Positions 26,924 to 35,782 of a stretch of 64,000 nucleotides of DNA are shown piece by piece (position 1 is the stretch's first letter; every line of letters begins with the position of its first letter). Origin of the DNA: Vicinamibacterales bacterium. GTDB taxonomy: Bacteria; Acidobacteriota; Vicinamibacteria; Vicinamibacterales; UBA8438. A program made the translations under genes and the position numbers. The DNA is taken from contig CATQHX010000018.1 in NCBI GenBank assembly GCA_958296065.1, positions 45,900 through 109,899 on the forward strand. The letters are read 5' to 3'. The notes below the pieces were generated by a model. It was not told where the DNA came from. It made no database searches and saw only the letters and a program-made list of their open reading frames with translations.

Positions 26924-28263
26924 TCATCACGAAGAAGGCCCTCCCCCGGCGTACTTTTCTACGGGGGTTGCAGGCCACCCTGGCGCTGCCGCTGCTCGAC
27001 GCGATGGTGCCTGCGGCGACCGCGCTGGCCAACACGCCTGCCCGTCCGGTTTCCAGGCTCGGCTTCGTGTTCATCCCGATGGGGTGCGACCATGGCCGCT
27101 GGACGCCGCAGGAAGAAGGTCGCCTGGGGCAGTTGACGCCTATCCTCAGCCCGCTCGAGCCGGTCAAGGAGCAGTTGACGGTCGTCACCAACCTCGAGCT
27201 GCAGCTCTCCTATCCGGGGACCCACGACACGTCGAACTCCGGGTTCCTGAGCGCGGCCTACGCCAAGCACACCGAGAGCTCCGACTATCACCTGGGGACG
27301 ACGGTCGACCAGATCGCGGCGAAGAAGATCGGCCAGGACACGCAGCTCCCGTCGCTCGAGCTGTCGATGGACCTGAACCCGCTCGCCGGGGTCTGCAACA
27401 ACGGCTACGCCTGCGTCTACCAGAACTGCCTGTCCTGGTCGTCGCCGACCACGCCGCTGCCGTCCGAGGCGCATCCGCGCATCGTTTTCGAGCGGCTCTT
27501 CGGCGAGGGCGGAACCGCCGCGGAGCGGCAGGCGGCGCTGCAGAGCCGTGGCAGCCTGCTCGACTCGTTCAGCGCCGATATCGCACGCCTGAAGCGCGAG
27601 GTGGGGGTGACCGACCGCGTGCGCGTCGACCAGTACCTCGACAGCGTCCGCGAGATCGAACGGCAGATCCAGCGCGCGGAGAACAGCGCGATGGACGACG
27701 CGATGCCCGACGTGGACCGTCCCGTCGGAGTTCCGGCCGCGTTCGCGGATCACGCGCGGCTCATGTTCGACCTGCAGGCGCTTGCGTTCCAGGCGGACAT
27801 CACACGCGTGGTCAGCTTCCAGCTCACGCGCGAGCTGAGCAACCGCACGTATCCCGAGATCGGGGTGCCGGACCCGCACCACCCGACGAGCCACCACGGA
27901 AACGATCCGGAGAAGCTGCTCAAGATCTCCATGATCAACACGTTCCACCTGTCGCTGTTCGCCGAGTTCCTCGAGAAGCTGAAGAACACGCCGGACGGTG
28001 ACGGGTCGCTGCTCGACAGCACCGTTTACATGTATGGCAGCGGGATGGGCAACTCCAGTCTGCACGACCACGAGAATCTGCCCATCCTGGTGGCCGGCGG
28101 CGCCGCGTGCGGCATGAATGGCGGACATCACATTCGGTACGACAAGGGCACGCCGCTCGGCAACCTGCACCTGACGCTGCTCGACCGGGTGGGTGTGCCG
28201 CTGGATTCGTTCGGCGACAGCAACGGCCGTATCGAGAAGCTGGTCGACGCGGTGCCGGTCTAG
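26920..28263 (+). CDS. DUF1552 family protein with twin-arginine-like leader
   Basis: This 447-residue protein starts at ATG 26920, overlapping the previous stop by four bases. The leader LPRRTFLRGLQATLALPLLDAM has the RRxFL core of Tat signals, so the folded protein may be exported by Tat. The rest matches DUF1552, with LGFVFIPMGCDHGRWTP, DYHLGTTVDQIAAKKIG, LSMDLNP and a late VYMYGSGMGNSSLHDHENLPILVAGGA block resembling the alkaline-phosphatase-like fold of the related DUF1501 group. It is always paired with DUF1592-type cytochromes, so the two probably form one functional unit. Function unknown. Confidence 0.92.
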   Translation: MIITKKALPRRTFLRGLQATLALPLLDAMVPAATALANTPARPVSRLGFVFIPMGCDHGRWTPQEEGRLGQLTPILSPLEPVKEQLTVVTNLELQLSYPGTHDTSNSGFLSAAYAKHTESSDYHLGTTVDQIAAKKIGQDTQLPSLELSMDLNPLAGVCNNGYACVYQNCLSWSSPTTPLPSEAHPRIVFERLFGEGGTAAERQAALQSRGSLLDSFSADIARLKREVGVTDRVRVDQYLDSVREIERQIQRAENSAMDDAMPDVDRPVGVPAAFADHARLMFDLQALAFQADITRVVSFQLTRELSNRTYPEIGVPDPHHPTSHHGNDPEKLLKISMINTFHLSLFAEFLEKLKNTPDGDGSLLDSTVYMYGSGMGNSSLHDHENLPILVAGGAACGMNGGHHIRYDKGTPLGNLHLTLLDRVGVPLDSFGDSNGRIEKLVDAVPV

Positions 28264-28406
28264 CAGTCCGTGGTGAATGCCGCATGGCACCGAGAGCGGC
28301 GAGGCGCCCGGCTCGCGCGGGGCGACGAGGGAGCATGCTGGGCGCATGTGACCGAGGAGCAACAAAGCGAGGCGGGATGCATCGCCGCTCGAATGGGAGA
28401 CGACAC

Positions 28407-30011
28407 ATGGATTGGCGACGATTGATCGCTGGACTTTCCGTCCTGACGCTCGCCGCGGCCGGCGCGGCCACGGCGGCCGAGGAGACCACCCTCGCCGATG
28501 CGGTCGAGCAGGGGCAGGGCAAGCTCGTCCGCAACCTGCTCGCCGAGGGCGCGGACGTGAACGCCTCGCAAGTAGACGGCACGACCGCCCTCCACTGGGC
28601 GGCGTATCACGATGACCTCGACACGGCGCGGTTGCTGGTGGAGGCGGGGGCGGACGCGAACGCGATGAACCGCTACGGCGTGCCGGCGCTGTCGCTGGCC
28701 GCCACCAACGGGAACGCGCCCTTCGTGCATTTCCTGCTCGACGCGGGCGCTGACCCCAACGTCGCATTGCTGGGTGGCGAAACCGTGCTGATGACCGCGG
28801 CGCGGACGGGGAGTCTCGGCGCCGTCCAGGCCCTGCTGGCCAACGGCGCCGATCCGAACGCACGCGAGCGGCGCGAGCAGACCGCGCTGATGTGGGCCGC
28901 CTCGGAGGGGCATCTGGGCATCGTCAACGCCCTTCTCGACGCGGGCGCGGACGTCCAGGCGTCTCTCAGGTCCGGGTTCGCGCCGCTGTTCTTCGCCGTG
29001 CGCGAGGGCAACATAGACATCGTGCACCGGCTTCTCGAGGCGGGTGTGGATGTGAACGCGGTTCTGGTCCGGGTGAAGGACGGTCCTGACGCGGCGGTCA
29101 ACAACGCCAGCTATCGGCCGATCGACGATGGCATGAGCCCGCTGCTGTTCGCGGTTCGGAACGGCCATTTCGAGCTCGCGGTCGAGCTGATCGAGGCTGG
29201 CGCCGACCCGAACGATCAGCGCAGCGGGTTCGCACCGCTGCACACGATGTCGTGGGTCCGCAAGCCGGACGCGAGCGACCGCGGCGACCCGCCGCCGATC
29301 GGGTCGGGCAGCCTGACCGGGCTGCAGTTCGTTCGCAAGCTCGTGGATCTCGGAGCCGACGTGAATCTGCGCCTGAACAGCGCGATCCGTCCGCCGCACA
29401 CCGCGTCGCGGCTCGGAACGGAGGGGGCCACGGCGTTCCTGATGGCCGCGGATCGGGCCGATGTGGCGTTCATGCAGTTGCTGCTGGAGCTTGGCGCGGA
29501 CCCGTTCGTTCCGAACGTCGAGGGTTCCACCCCGCTGATGGCGGCGGCAGGGCTCGGCACGACGGCGCCGGAGGAAGAAGCCGGCTCGGAGGCCGAGGCG
29601 CGTGACGCGGTGCAGTTGCTCGTGGACCTCGGGGCGGACCTGGACGCCGTGGACGACAACGGCGACACCGCGGTGCACGGCGCCGCGTTCGCCAGCTTCC
29701 CGACGGTGGTGACCCAACTCGCCGACTACGGGGCCGACATCCACGTCTGGACGCAGCCGAACGAGCAGGGCCGCACGCCGCTGTTCATCGCGGAGGGTTT
29801 CCGCGGCGGGCTGCCGCGGCCGTCGCGCGCCACCATCGAGGCGGTCACGTTCCTGATGGATGGCGCCGGCATTTCCACGGCCGGGCCGCGGCCGGAACTC
29901 ATCGACCAGTACTCCTTGCCCGCGCAGCAACCGCAGCCGGCGCAGCCCGACAAGCCGGAGAAGCAGGAGAAGTCCGACCAGGGCGCGAAGGCGAAACCGC
30001 AAGTGCGCTAG
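28407..30011 (+). CDS. Secreted ankyrin-repeat protein
   Basis: Starting at ATG 28407, the 534-residue product has a signal peptide (about 1-24) and ankyrin repeats across most of its length: TALHWAAYHDDLDTARLLVEAGADANA, ALSLAATNGN, TVLMTAARTGS, TALMWAASEGHLGIVNALLDAGADV, and others to about residue 490. The C-terminus is Pro/Gln/Lys rich and probably disordered. Ankyrin repeats bind proteins; secreted versions are common beside DUF1592/1552-type genes in Acidobacteria, though their partner is unknown. A Rho-independent terminator begins 30 bp after the stop, closing the plus-strand run. Confidence 0.92.
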   Translation: MDWRRLIAGLSVLTLAAAGAATAAEETTLADAVEQGQGKLVRNLLAEGADVNASQVDGTTALHWAAYHDDLDTARLLVEAGADANAMNRYGVPALSLAATNGNAPFVHFLLDAGADPNVALLGGETVLMTAARTGSLGAVQALLANGADPNARERREQTALMWAASEGHLGIVNALLDAGADVQASLRSGFAPLFFAVREGNIDIVHRLLEAGVDVNAVLVRVKDGPDAAVNNASYRPIDDGMSPLLFAVRNGHFELAVELIEAGADPNDQRSGFAPLHTMSWVRKPDASDRGDPPPIGSGSLTGLQFVRKLVDLGADVNLRLNSAIRPPHTASRLGTEGATAFLMAADRADVAFMQLLLELGADPFVPNVEGSTPLMAAAGLGTTAPEEEAGSEAEARDAVQLLVDLGADLDAVDDNGDTAVHGAAFASFPTVVTQLADYGADIHVWTQPNEQGRTPLFIAEGFRGGLPRPSRATIEAVTFLMDGAGISTAGPRPELIDQYSLPAQQPQPAQPDKPEKQEKSDQGAKAKPQVR

Positions 30012-30040
30012 CAGCGGCCATTCGGCGACCGACATCCGAG

Positions 30041-30088
30041 GGCCCCGGGCGGTTGGGTTCAGTTCGACCCCGCCGCCCGGGGCCTTTT
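30041..30088 (+). terminator. Rho-independent terminator
   Basis: A perfect 12-bp GC stem, GGCCCCGGGCGG (30041-30052) with its complement (30073-30084), has a 20-nt loop and is followed at once by TTTT (30085-30088). It lies 30 bp after the ankyrin gene. Confidence 0.88.
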
Positions 30089-30218
30089 GCTCGCGTGGCC
30101 CGAGGAGCCTCCTTGTGCTTCTCCGAGGACGGCCGTTCTCACCGCGCCGGCGGCGGCATTCGGTGCCGCAGACCGCTGGGCCGTCCGCTCTCGCGCCGCC
30201 CTTGGGAGGCCGCTCTCG

Positions 30219-31158
30219 CTATCGCAGATTCACCTTGTCCTCGGTCGGAAACGTCTGCGGCACCGACTGCGTGACCGTACCGGTGGCCGCCCACTCCGCG
30301 CCCCGCTGAATCAGCGTCACGAACCCGACGCAGTCGATGGCCGGCCACGGTCCCGATCCGACCCGCGCGCCGCCGTCCACGTGGCCCATCGCGGTGCCGA
30401 ACACCCGGCCTTCGCCATAGCGAATCGTTGTACACCATCGGCTCGTGGTCGCCCGTGCCGTGCGTCAGGACGCCCCAGTGCGCCTCGCGCGCGGGATCGG
30501 AGTACGCGGTCGCGAGGATGGTCAGGTTGCGGGCCGGCCCGCGCTGGTTGCTGTACAGCTCGTCGGTGCGGTGCAGCCAGACCGGTGGCAATCCGCGCAT
30601 GATCGGGTGATCCGGCTCGCGGGTGACCACGGCGTACTCGTGGGCGTCGACGCACTCGCCGGCATGTCCCCGGGCGATACTCCAGGACCATCTCGCCGTC
30701 CTTGTACTTCACGTACGGGCCGTGCCGCTCGTCCCGCCCGCCCCAGCCGCCGACGCCGATCATCAGGTTGAATTCCTCCCAGTCCGTGAAGGTGTGGTTC
30801 ACGGCGTGGGCGTAGATCATGCCGCCGCCGTTTTCCATATCGTCTCGAACGACTCCCGGACGCGCTTCGGCCAATCGTCGCCGTTGTCCTCCAGCACCAC
30901 CACGTCGTAGGCGGCGAAATTCGGGGCGAATCCGCTCATGTCGGCCCCACGCGGCGGGCTCGTCACCACGTCGACCTCGAAGAGTCCCGTCTCCTCCAGG
31001 ATGGCCTCGTAGTGGGCGCTCAGGACCTGCCATCCGTGGTTGTTCTGGCCGGTGACGACCAACGCGTGAAGCAGGTCGGCTTGGCCGGGCTGCGCCGACG
31101 ATCCGGCTGCAGCCAGCGTCCACACCATCAGGAATCCGCGCAGTGCTGTGTGTCTCAT
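30219..31158 (-). pseudogene. ThuA-domain secreted protein broken by three frameshifts
   Basis: Pieces of one protein lie in three switches of frame. ATG 31158 opens a signal peptide and MHALVVTGQNN-like ThuA start (LLHALVVTGQNNHGWQ, VDVVTSPPRG, YDVVVLEDNGDDWP). Near 30835 the frame shifts to ENGGGMIYAHAVNHTFTDWEEF; near 30678 it shifts again to HAGECVDAHEYAVVTREPDHPIMRG and HWGVLTHGTGDHEPMVY; near 30418 it shifts to YGEGRVFGTAMGHVDGG and runs to the stop at 30219. The first two shifts are at AAAA and GGGG runs. Spliced, it would be about 310 residues, normal for a ThuA-like protein of unknown substrate. Either the gene is dead or the sequence has indel errors. Confidence 0.8.
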
Positions 31159-31349
31159 TGTCGCTTCCCCATCCCTCGTTGACTCCGGTTCGCATCATCA
31201 CACGGCACCCCTTCGCGATCATCCGCGGGGAGAAGCCGGCCCGCTGCATCGCCCAGCTCATCGAATCACCTCAACGGCACCGGGGTACCGAGCGATGGCG
31301 TCGAATAGGAATAGGCGCCCGCGAGCATAAACACATCAAAGATGCTAAG

Positions 31350-31655
31350 ATGCTCGTTGTGCGCACCACCATCGACATTCCGGAGCGTTTGCTCCGGCAG
31401 GCGAAGGCCGAGGCGGCGTTGCGGGGGCTGGGTCTCAAGGATATCGTGCGCGATGCGCTGGAAAATCACTTGGCGGATGGACATCTGCCTGATCAGCCCG
31501 GCCCGCCGGCGCTCGACGGGCAAGAGCTGGGCGGCGGTTGCGTGTTCCCGCTCGTTACCGGCCCCACGGGGCCCGCTCTGCGTCAACTGAGAGCCGGTCG
31601 CGCCCAGCGGCTGCTGGATGAAGATGACGTCGACCGCGAAGTCCATTCTCGCTGA
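31350..31655 (+). CDS. vapB: VapB-type antitoxin
   Basis: ATG 31350 (or GTG 31359) starts a 101-residue protein whose first 45 residues are a ribbon-helix-helix domain: VRTTIDIPERLLRQAKAEAALRGLGLKDIVRDALENHL. Antitoxins of this type bind operator DNA and cover the PIN toxin with the C-terminal part. The next gene overlaps it by 38 bp, typical of vapBC. An inverted CGAGCAT (31322-31328) and ATGCTCG (31350-31356) flanks the start and may be part of an operator. The tail (about 46-101) is longer than in many VapB proteins. Confidence 0.85.
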   Translation: MLVVRTTIDIPERLLRQAKAEAALRGLGLKDIVRDALENHLADGHLPDQPGPPALDGQELGGGCVFPLVTGPTGPALRQLRAGRAQRLLDEDDVDREVHSR

Positions 31656-32091
31656 CGTCAATGTGTGGCTGGCGATACTGGTGGCGGAGCACTCTCATCA
31701 CAACGCCGCGAGCCTGTGGTGGCGCACGACGGTGATTCCGGACCGGCATCGTGTTGCGTTCTGCAGGCTTACACAGTTGGGGCTGTTGCGGTTGCTGTGC
31801 AGCGAGCGTGTGATGGGCCCGAGCCGCATGGACCACGCGCAAGCGTGGGGCGCCGTGCGTGCCGTGGTGGCGCAGGAGCATGTCAGCGTTCATGATGAGC
31901 CCGCGGGTATCGAGCGACAACTGGCTGGGTTCTGTGTGCGACGCAGCTCATCGCCCGGCTTCTGGACAGACGCGTATCTTGCCGCGTTTGCGCTTGCCGG
32001 AGGGCATCGTTTCGCAACGTTCGACCGCCGATTCCGCCGATTCAAGGGACTCGACCTCATCCTCTTGACAGATCGAGAGGAAGCACGCTGA
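31618..32091 (+). CDS. vapC: VapC-type PIN-domain toxin
   Basis: This 157-residue PIN protein has the early Asp in ILADVNVWLAIL, a middle acidic segment, and the late acidic pair region FWTDAYLAAFALAGGHRFATFDRRF. These residues bind Mg2+ or Mn2+ for single-strand RNA cleavage; VapC toxins usually cut tRNA or rRNA. The frame is complete, so the toxin may be active and kept in check by VapB. It begins inside vapB, and an XRE regulator gene follows after 7 bp. Confidence 0.85.
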   Translation: MKMTSTAKSILADVNVWLAILVAEHSHHNAASLWWRTTVIPDRHRVAFCRLTQLGLLRLLCSERVMGPSRMDHAQAWGAVRAVVAQEHVSVHDEPAGIERQLAGFCVRRSSSPGFWTDAYLAAFALAGGHRFATFDRRFRRFKGLDLILLTDREEAR

Positions 32092-32098
32092 CGTAGCG

Positions 32099-32683
32099 AT
32101 GCCGATTGACCTGATTGAGCTTGGAGCCAAGTGTCGCCGTATTCGGGAGGAAATCCTGGATATGACACTGACGCAAGCGTCCGAACTAACCGGCATTGAG
32201 CAGGCCCGCTTCGCTTCCATTGAGCGTGGTGTTGTCGAGCCCAGCGGAGACGAAGTCCTTATCATTGCCGACGTTTACGGCGAGCCCGTGGAATTCTTCA
32301 TCACGAACGAACGCTCAGCTAGCATTGAGAAGTCCTCTGATCTATACCGGATGTACGACAGCACGTTCTCATCGGCGGATCGGCGGAACATTCAGGAATT
32401 CCTGACTCTGTGCCGCATGGAGCATGAGATCGAGACACTGCTTGGAAGTCGTCCGGGAAAGTTCGACTTCCATCCAGGCCGCGGCCATCGGCATAAGAAG
32501 ACGCACGGTCGGCAGGTCGCAGAAAAGCTCCGCGCGGACCTCGGGCTCGGAGTGGAACACATCCGAAGAGAGCACCAGAAGAGCGGGGGACAGATGTCTC
32601 AGATATACATACAAGCACACTACGAGGCGTGCGAGAAGCGCCTTGCGCGTCAGATGGGGCCAACCGAGGCAGGTCGTGAGTGA
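32099..32683 (+). CDS. XRE-type regulator, apparently lacking its ImmA/IrrE domain
   Basis: The 194-residue protein has an N-terminal helix-turn-helix (about 8-65: LTQASELTGIEQARFASIERGVVEPSGDEV), then sequence like the middle of XRE-ImmA/IrrE proteins (FLTLCRMEHEIETLLG; HGRQVAEKLRADLGLG). In full-length members, 350-400 residues long, that segment leads into a zinc peptidase with HExxH. Here the similarity stops after ADLGLG, and about 45 unrelated residues follow. It is therefore probably a truncated gene, although the DNA-binding part may still work. It lies 7 bp after vapC. Confidence 0.7.
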   Translation: MPIDLIELGAKCRRIREEILDMTLTQASELTGIEQARFASIERGVVEPSGDEVLIIADVYGEPVEFFITNERSASIEKSSDLYRMYDSTFSSADRRNIQEFLTLCRMEHEIETLLGSRPGKFDFHPGRGHRHKKTHGRQVAEKLRADLGLGVEHIRREHQKSGGQMSQIYIQAHYEACEKRLARQMGPTEAGRE

Positions 32684-32758
32684 CTGGACCAGGGCCGTTG
32701 ATGCATCCGAGGTTGGATTGGATGGGCCGATTGGGACTTTACACAGGAGCATTCCATC

Positions 32759-33706
32759 ATGAGGCCGCCTCGTCTACTTCCGGCTGCTATCGTGGTCGTG
32801 GTTCTTTCTGTGCCCGGCGCGGCCCAGACGGAACCACCTGGGTTCGTCCTGTGGAGCGCGGCGGATCTCGCGCAACGCAATGCCGCGCTGGCGGAGCGGA
32901 TTCGCCCGGACGGTTCCGCCCGCGAGACGCTGGCCGACTACGGCAACCCCAGCGGCGCCCACCGCTTCCGGTTCATACGTCGGGACGCCGACGGGGCGCC
33001 CGAGCAGTATGCGCACATCGAGGACGTGGTGTTCATCCAGAGCGGGGCGGGTACGCTGGTGGTCGGGGGCGAGCTGGTCGACCGCGCCGGCGGCGTTGGC
33101 GAGTACCGGGGGAGCGACATCACGGGCGGCGTGCGCTATCCGGTCGGTGCGGGAGACGTGATCCACATTCCGGCCGACACGCCGCACCGCTACCTGGTGC
33201 CGGAGGGCGGCCACGTCACGTACATGCTGGTCAGGCACCCGGCCTTCACCGGGGAACCAGTCGCTCGCGCTGACGCGCCGGAGCTCGACTTCGATCCTCC
33301 GGGGTTCGCGATGTGGAGCGCCGCGGAGCTGGATCGGCGCAACGCGGCCCTGGCGGCCAGGATCGGCCCCGACCGCTCGTCACGGGAGACGTTGGCCGAC
33401 TACGGGAACCCGACCGGCGCTCACCGCTTCCGCTTCATCCACCGCGACGCCGACGGCGTCCCGGAGATCCACGACGAGATCATCGACGTGGTCCTGATCC
33501 AGAGCGGCGCCGGGCAACTGCTCGTGGGTGGCGAGATGCTGGACCGCGACGGCAGCCGGGGCAGCGGCATCGCGGGCGGCATGCGCCATCCGGTGGCCGC
33601 CGGCGACGTGCTCCACATTCCTGCGAAGACGCCGCACGGCTACCTGGTGCCGGAGGGCGGCCACGTCACCTACGTGCTTGTGAGGACCCCGGCGTACGTT
33701 CCGTAG
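32759..33706 (+). CDS. Secreted tandem cupin-like protein
   Basis: This 315-residue protein has a signal peptide (about 1-22) and two closely related cupin-like domains (about 26-163 and 177-313). They share WSAA(D/E)L, RNAALA, RETLADYGNP(S/T)GAHRFRFI, IQSGAG and GDV(I/L)HIPA(D/K)TPH, the last being the second cupin motif with a metal-ligand His. The repeats are nearly the same length and very similar, so the duplication is fairly recent. A typical bicupin or two single cupins acting as a dimer would be expected. An RBS (AGGAG) precedes ATG 32759. Substrate unknown. Confidence 0.78.
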   Translation: MRPPRLLPAAIVVVVLSVPGAAQTEPPGFVLWSAADLAQRNAALAERIRPDGSARETLADYGNPSGAHRFRFIRRDADGAPEQYAHIEDVVFIQSGAGTLVVGGELVDRAGGVGEYRGSDITGGVRYPVGAGDVIHIPADTPHRYLVPEGGHVTYMLVRHPAFTGEPVARADAPELDFDPPGFAMWSAAELDRRNAALAARIGPDRSSRETLADYGNPTGAHRFRFIHRDADGVPEIHDEIIDVVLIQSGAGQLLVGGEMLDRDGSRGSGIAGGMRHPVAAGDVLHIPAKTPHGYLVPEGGHVTYVLVRTPAYVP

Positions 33707-33793
33707 GCGGCTTGGCGAGCGCGGCCCCGCTACCGGACAACGTCCTCCGTTCTACGGCGTCACGTCCCAGGGCCGTTCCCACGGCCGCGCCGA

Positions 33794-35149
33794 CTACCGC
33801 CGGATGGCGTAGAGCCGCGACGCCGTGCGCAGCAGCAGCGTGCGTCCCACGACGGCGGGAGAGGCGAGGGTCATCTCGCCGATGACGTTCTTGCCCAGCA
33901 GCTCGAATTCCGGTCCGGCCGCGATGACGTAGGTGTCGCCCTCCTCGCTCAGGGCGAAGATCTTGCCGTTGTAGGCCCACGGCGACGACGTGAACGTCGC
34001 GCCCCGCTCGATGCGGACGCGGTCGTAGACGGTGCGGCCGGTCCGCGCGTCGTGGGCGGTGAAGAAGCCCCGGTCGTGCAGCGTGTAGTAGATGCCGCGG
34101 TAGAGGAGCGGCGACGGGTTGTAGGACCCGATGCGCGGCTGGTACCAGCGGATGTACTCGTTGGCGCGCTGGTTGGGTCCGAGCGTGATGTCGCCTTCTG
34201 CGCCCGGCAGCACGGCGTAGACCGGCCGGTGGTTGTTGCCGACGTAGCCGGAGCTGACGTAGAGGATGCCGTCGCCCGGGATCGGGGTGGGAACGGTCAC
34301 GTTCGTCATCCGTCCCGAGAACCACCAGAGCAGGTTGCCGGACGGGTCGTACGACCGCACCTGGGTCTTGGCGACGGTGACGATCTCCGTGCGCAGGTCG
34401 TTGCGCCAGATGAACGGTGTCGACCAGGCGCTCACCTCGTCCCGCTCCACGCGCCAGTTCGGCTCGCCGCTGGACGTGTCGAACGAGGCGAGATACGACT
34501 CCTCGTCGTTGTCGTGCATCACGAGCACCTGGTCGTCGAGCAACGTGGGCGACGAGCCGGCACCCCAGCCCCACTGATCCATGTGGTGCTCGACCGGGCG
34601 CGACCACAGGAGATTGCCGTCGAGGTCGTAGGCGAACAGGCCGAGGTTGCCGAAGAGCGCGTAGACCCGCTCGCCGTCTGTCACCGGCGTGGCGGACGCG
34701 AAGGAGTTCTTCGGATGGATGGTCGATGCGACCGGTCCGGCGTGCGCCGTGTGCTGCCAGATCGGTGCGCCGGTGTCGAGGTCGAAGCAGAACACCATCC
34801 AGTGGTGGATTCCCGGCGGCGGATCGGGCGGCGTCTCGTTGCCGGTCTCCGGCAGGTACAGGCCCGGTTGCGGGCCCTCGTAGTCCTCGTCGGCGACCAC
34901 AGACGTCAGAAACACCCGGTCGCCCCACACGATCGGGCTCGACCACCCCCGTCCCGGAACGGGAACTCTCCAGGCCACGTTCTCGGTGTCGGTCCACGAT
35001 TCGGGCAGCGCGGGGTCGTCGGCCACGATTGCCGTTCCTTCGGGGCCGCGGAACTGCGGCCAGTCGTCCGAGGCGGCGGCCCGGTCCAGCGCGGGCGGGA
35101 AAAACAGCAACAGCGTGCTCGCGACTACTCGACAGAAGTGTTCCTGCAC
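33794..35149 (-). CDS. Secreted PQQ-like beta-propeller protein (BamB-like fold)
   Basis: The start is GTG 35149, five bases after GGGGAGG on the minus strand. The 451-residue product has a signal peptide and repeated propeller blades: DWPQFRGPEGTAI, GDRVFLTSVV, VYALFGNLGLFAYDLDGNLLWSRP, QVRSYDPSGNLLWWF, FFTAHDARTGRTVYD and IFALSEEGDTYVI. The opening WPQFRGP is typical of PQQ-like repeat proteins from Planctomycetes and Acidobacteria. No cofactor-binding residues are evident, so it is not necessarily a dehydrogenase. The lipoprotein gene at 35230-35682 lies 80 bp upstream on the same strand. Confidence 0.85.
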   Translation of the reverse strand: MQEHFCRVVASTLLLFFPPALDRAAASDDWPQFRGPEGTAIVADDPALPESWTDTENVAWRVPVPGRGWSSPIVWGDRVFLTSVVADEDYEGPQPGLYLPETGNETPPDPPPGIHHWMVFCFDLDTGAPIWQHTAHAGPVASTIHPKNSFASATPVTDGERVYALFGNLGLFAYDLDGNLLWSRPVEHHMDQWGWGAGSSPTLLDDQVLVMHDNDEESYLASFDTSSGEPNWRVERDEVSAWSTPFIWRNDLRTEIVTVAKTQVRSYDPSGNLLWWFSGRMTNVTVPTPIPGDGILYVSSGYVGNNHRPVYAVLPGAEGDITLGPNQRANEYIRWYQPRIGSYNPSPLLYRGIYYTLHDRGFFTAHDARTGRTVYDRVRIERGATFTSSPWAYNGKIFALSEEGDTYVIAAGPEFELLGKNVIGEMTLASPAVVGRTLLLRTASRLYAIRR

Positions 35150-35229
35150 CTTGCCTCCCCGCGGATCGTGTGCTCGATCCGGTGTGTCGATGCCGACGTC
35201 GATGCCCGTCGCCGGTGAAAGATGGCCGA

Positions 35230-35682
35230 TCAGTTGTCCAGGGCTCCCTCGTTGATCCACTGCTTGATGACGTCGAGCGCCTCGTCCAGGATGAACGGAC
35301 CGCCCGGGGGCATCCGCGTGCTTCCCGCACGGCCATCGAGCTTGTGGATCAGGTAGCTGTTCTCGGCGTCGTTCGGCGTCACGAGGTCGAGCCCCACCTG
35401 GGTGCTGGGCACGTTCACCAGATTCTCGAAGGATCGTCCCTCGGAGATGTCGAGACCGGCCTCGGCCGCCGACGGGCCGTGGTGCACGACGCAGTACGGG
35501 TTGAACACTTCCGCCTGGATGCTCGACAACGTGGCCGTCAGATTACCCGTGGCCGGGGTTGTCGGGGTGGTGGGCGTCGTCGGAATCGTCGGGGGCGTCG
35601 TCGGAGCAGTTGGAGGATCGCCTCCGCAGGCGGCGAATCCCACGCTGACCAGTACCAGCAACGAACGGGCGATGGTCTTCAT
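35230..35682 (-). CDS. Cytochrome-like lipoprotein with altered heme motif
   Basis: ATG 35682 gives 150 residues with a lipobox (GFAAC, Cys19), a Thr-Pro repeat linker (about 24-45) and a small domain resembling planctomycete-type cytochrome c modules: STQVGLDLVTPNDAENSYLIHKLDG and MPPGGP, ending with IKQWINEGA. Related domains have a heme-binding CxxCH or CxxxCH after FxP; here the sequence is C64-VV-H67-H68, so the second heme Cys is replaced by His. Covalent heme attachment through two thioethers is not possible; single-Cys attachment or loss of heme are alternatives. It is upstream of the propeller gene and may be co-transcribed. Confidence 0.75.
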   Translation of the reverse strand: MKTIARSLLVLVSVGFAACGGDPPTAPTTPPTIPTTPTTPTTPATGNLTATLSSIQAEVFNPYCVVHHGPSAAEAGLDISEGRSFENLVNVPSTQVGLDLVTPNDAENSYLIHKLDGRAGSTRMPPGGPFILDEALDVIKQWINEGALDN

Positions 35683-35782
35683 GGGAACTAGCGTATCGAA
35701 CGGTGTCCGACGGGTCCAGCGCACGATTCAACTGATAGTCGTGTCGGACTCCGGGGCGGTGACGGCGGCGGATGCGATTTGC

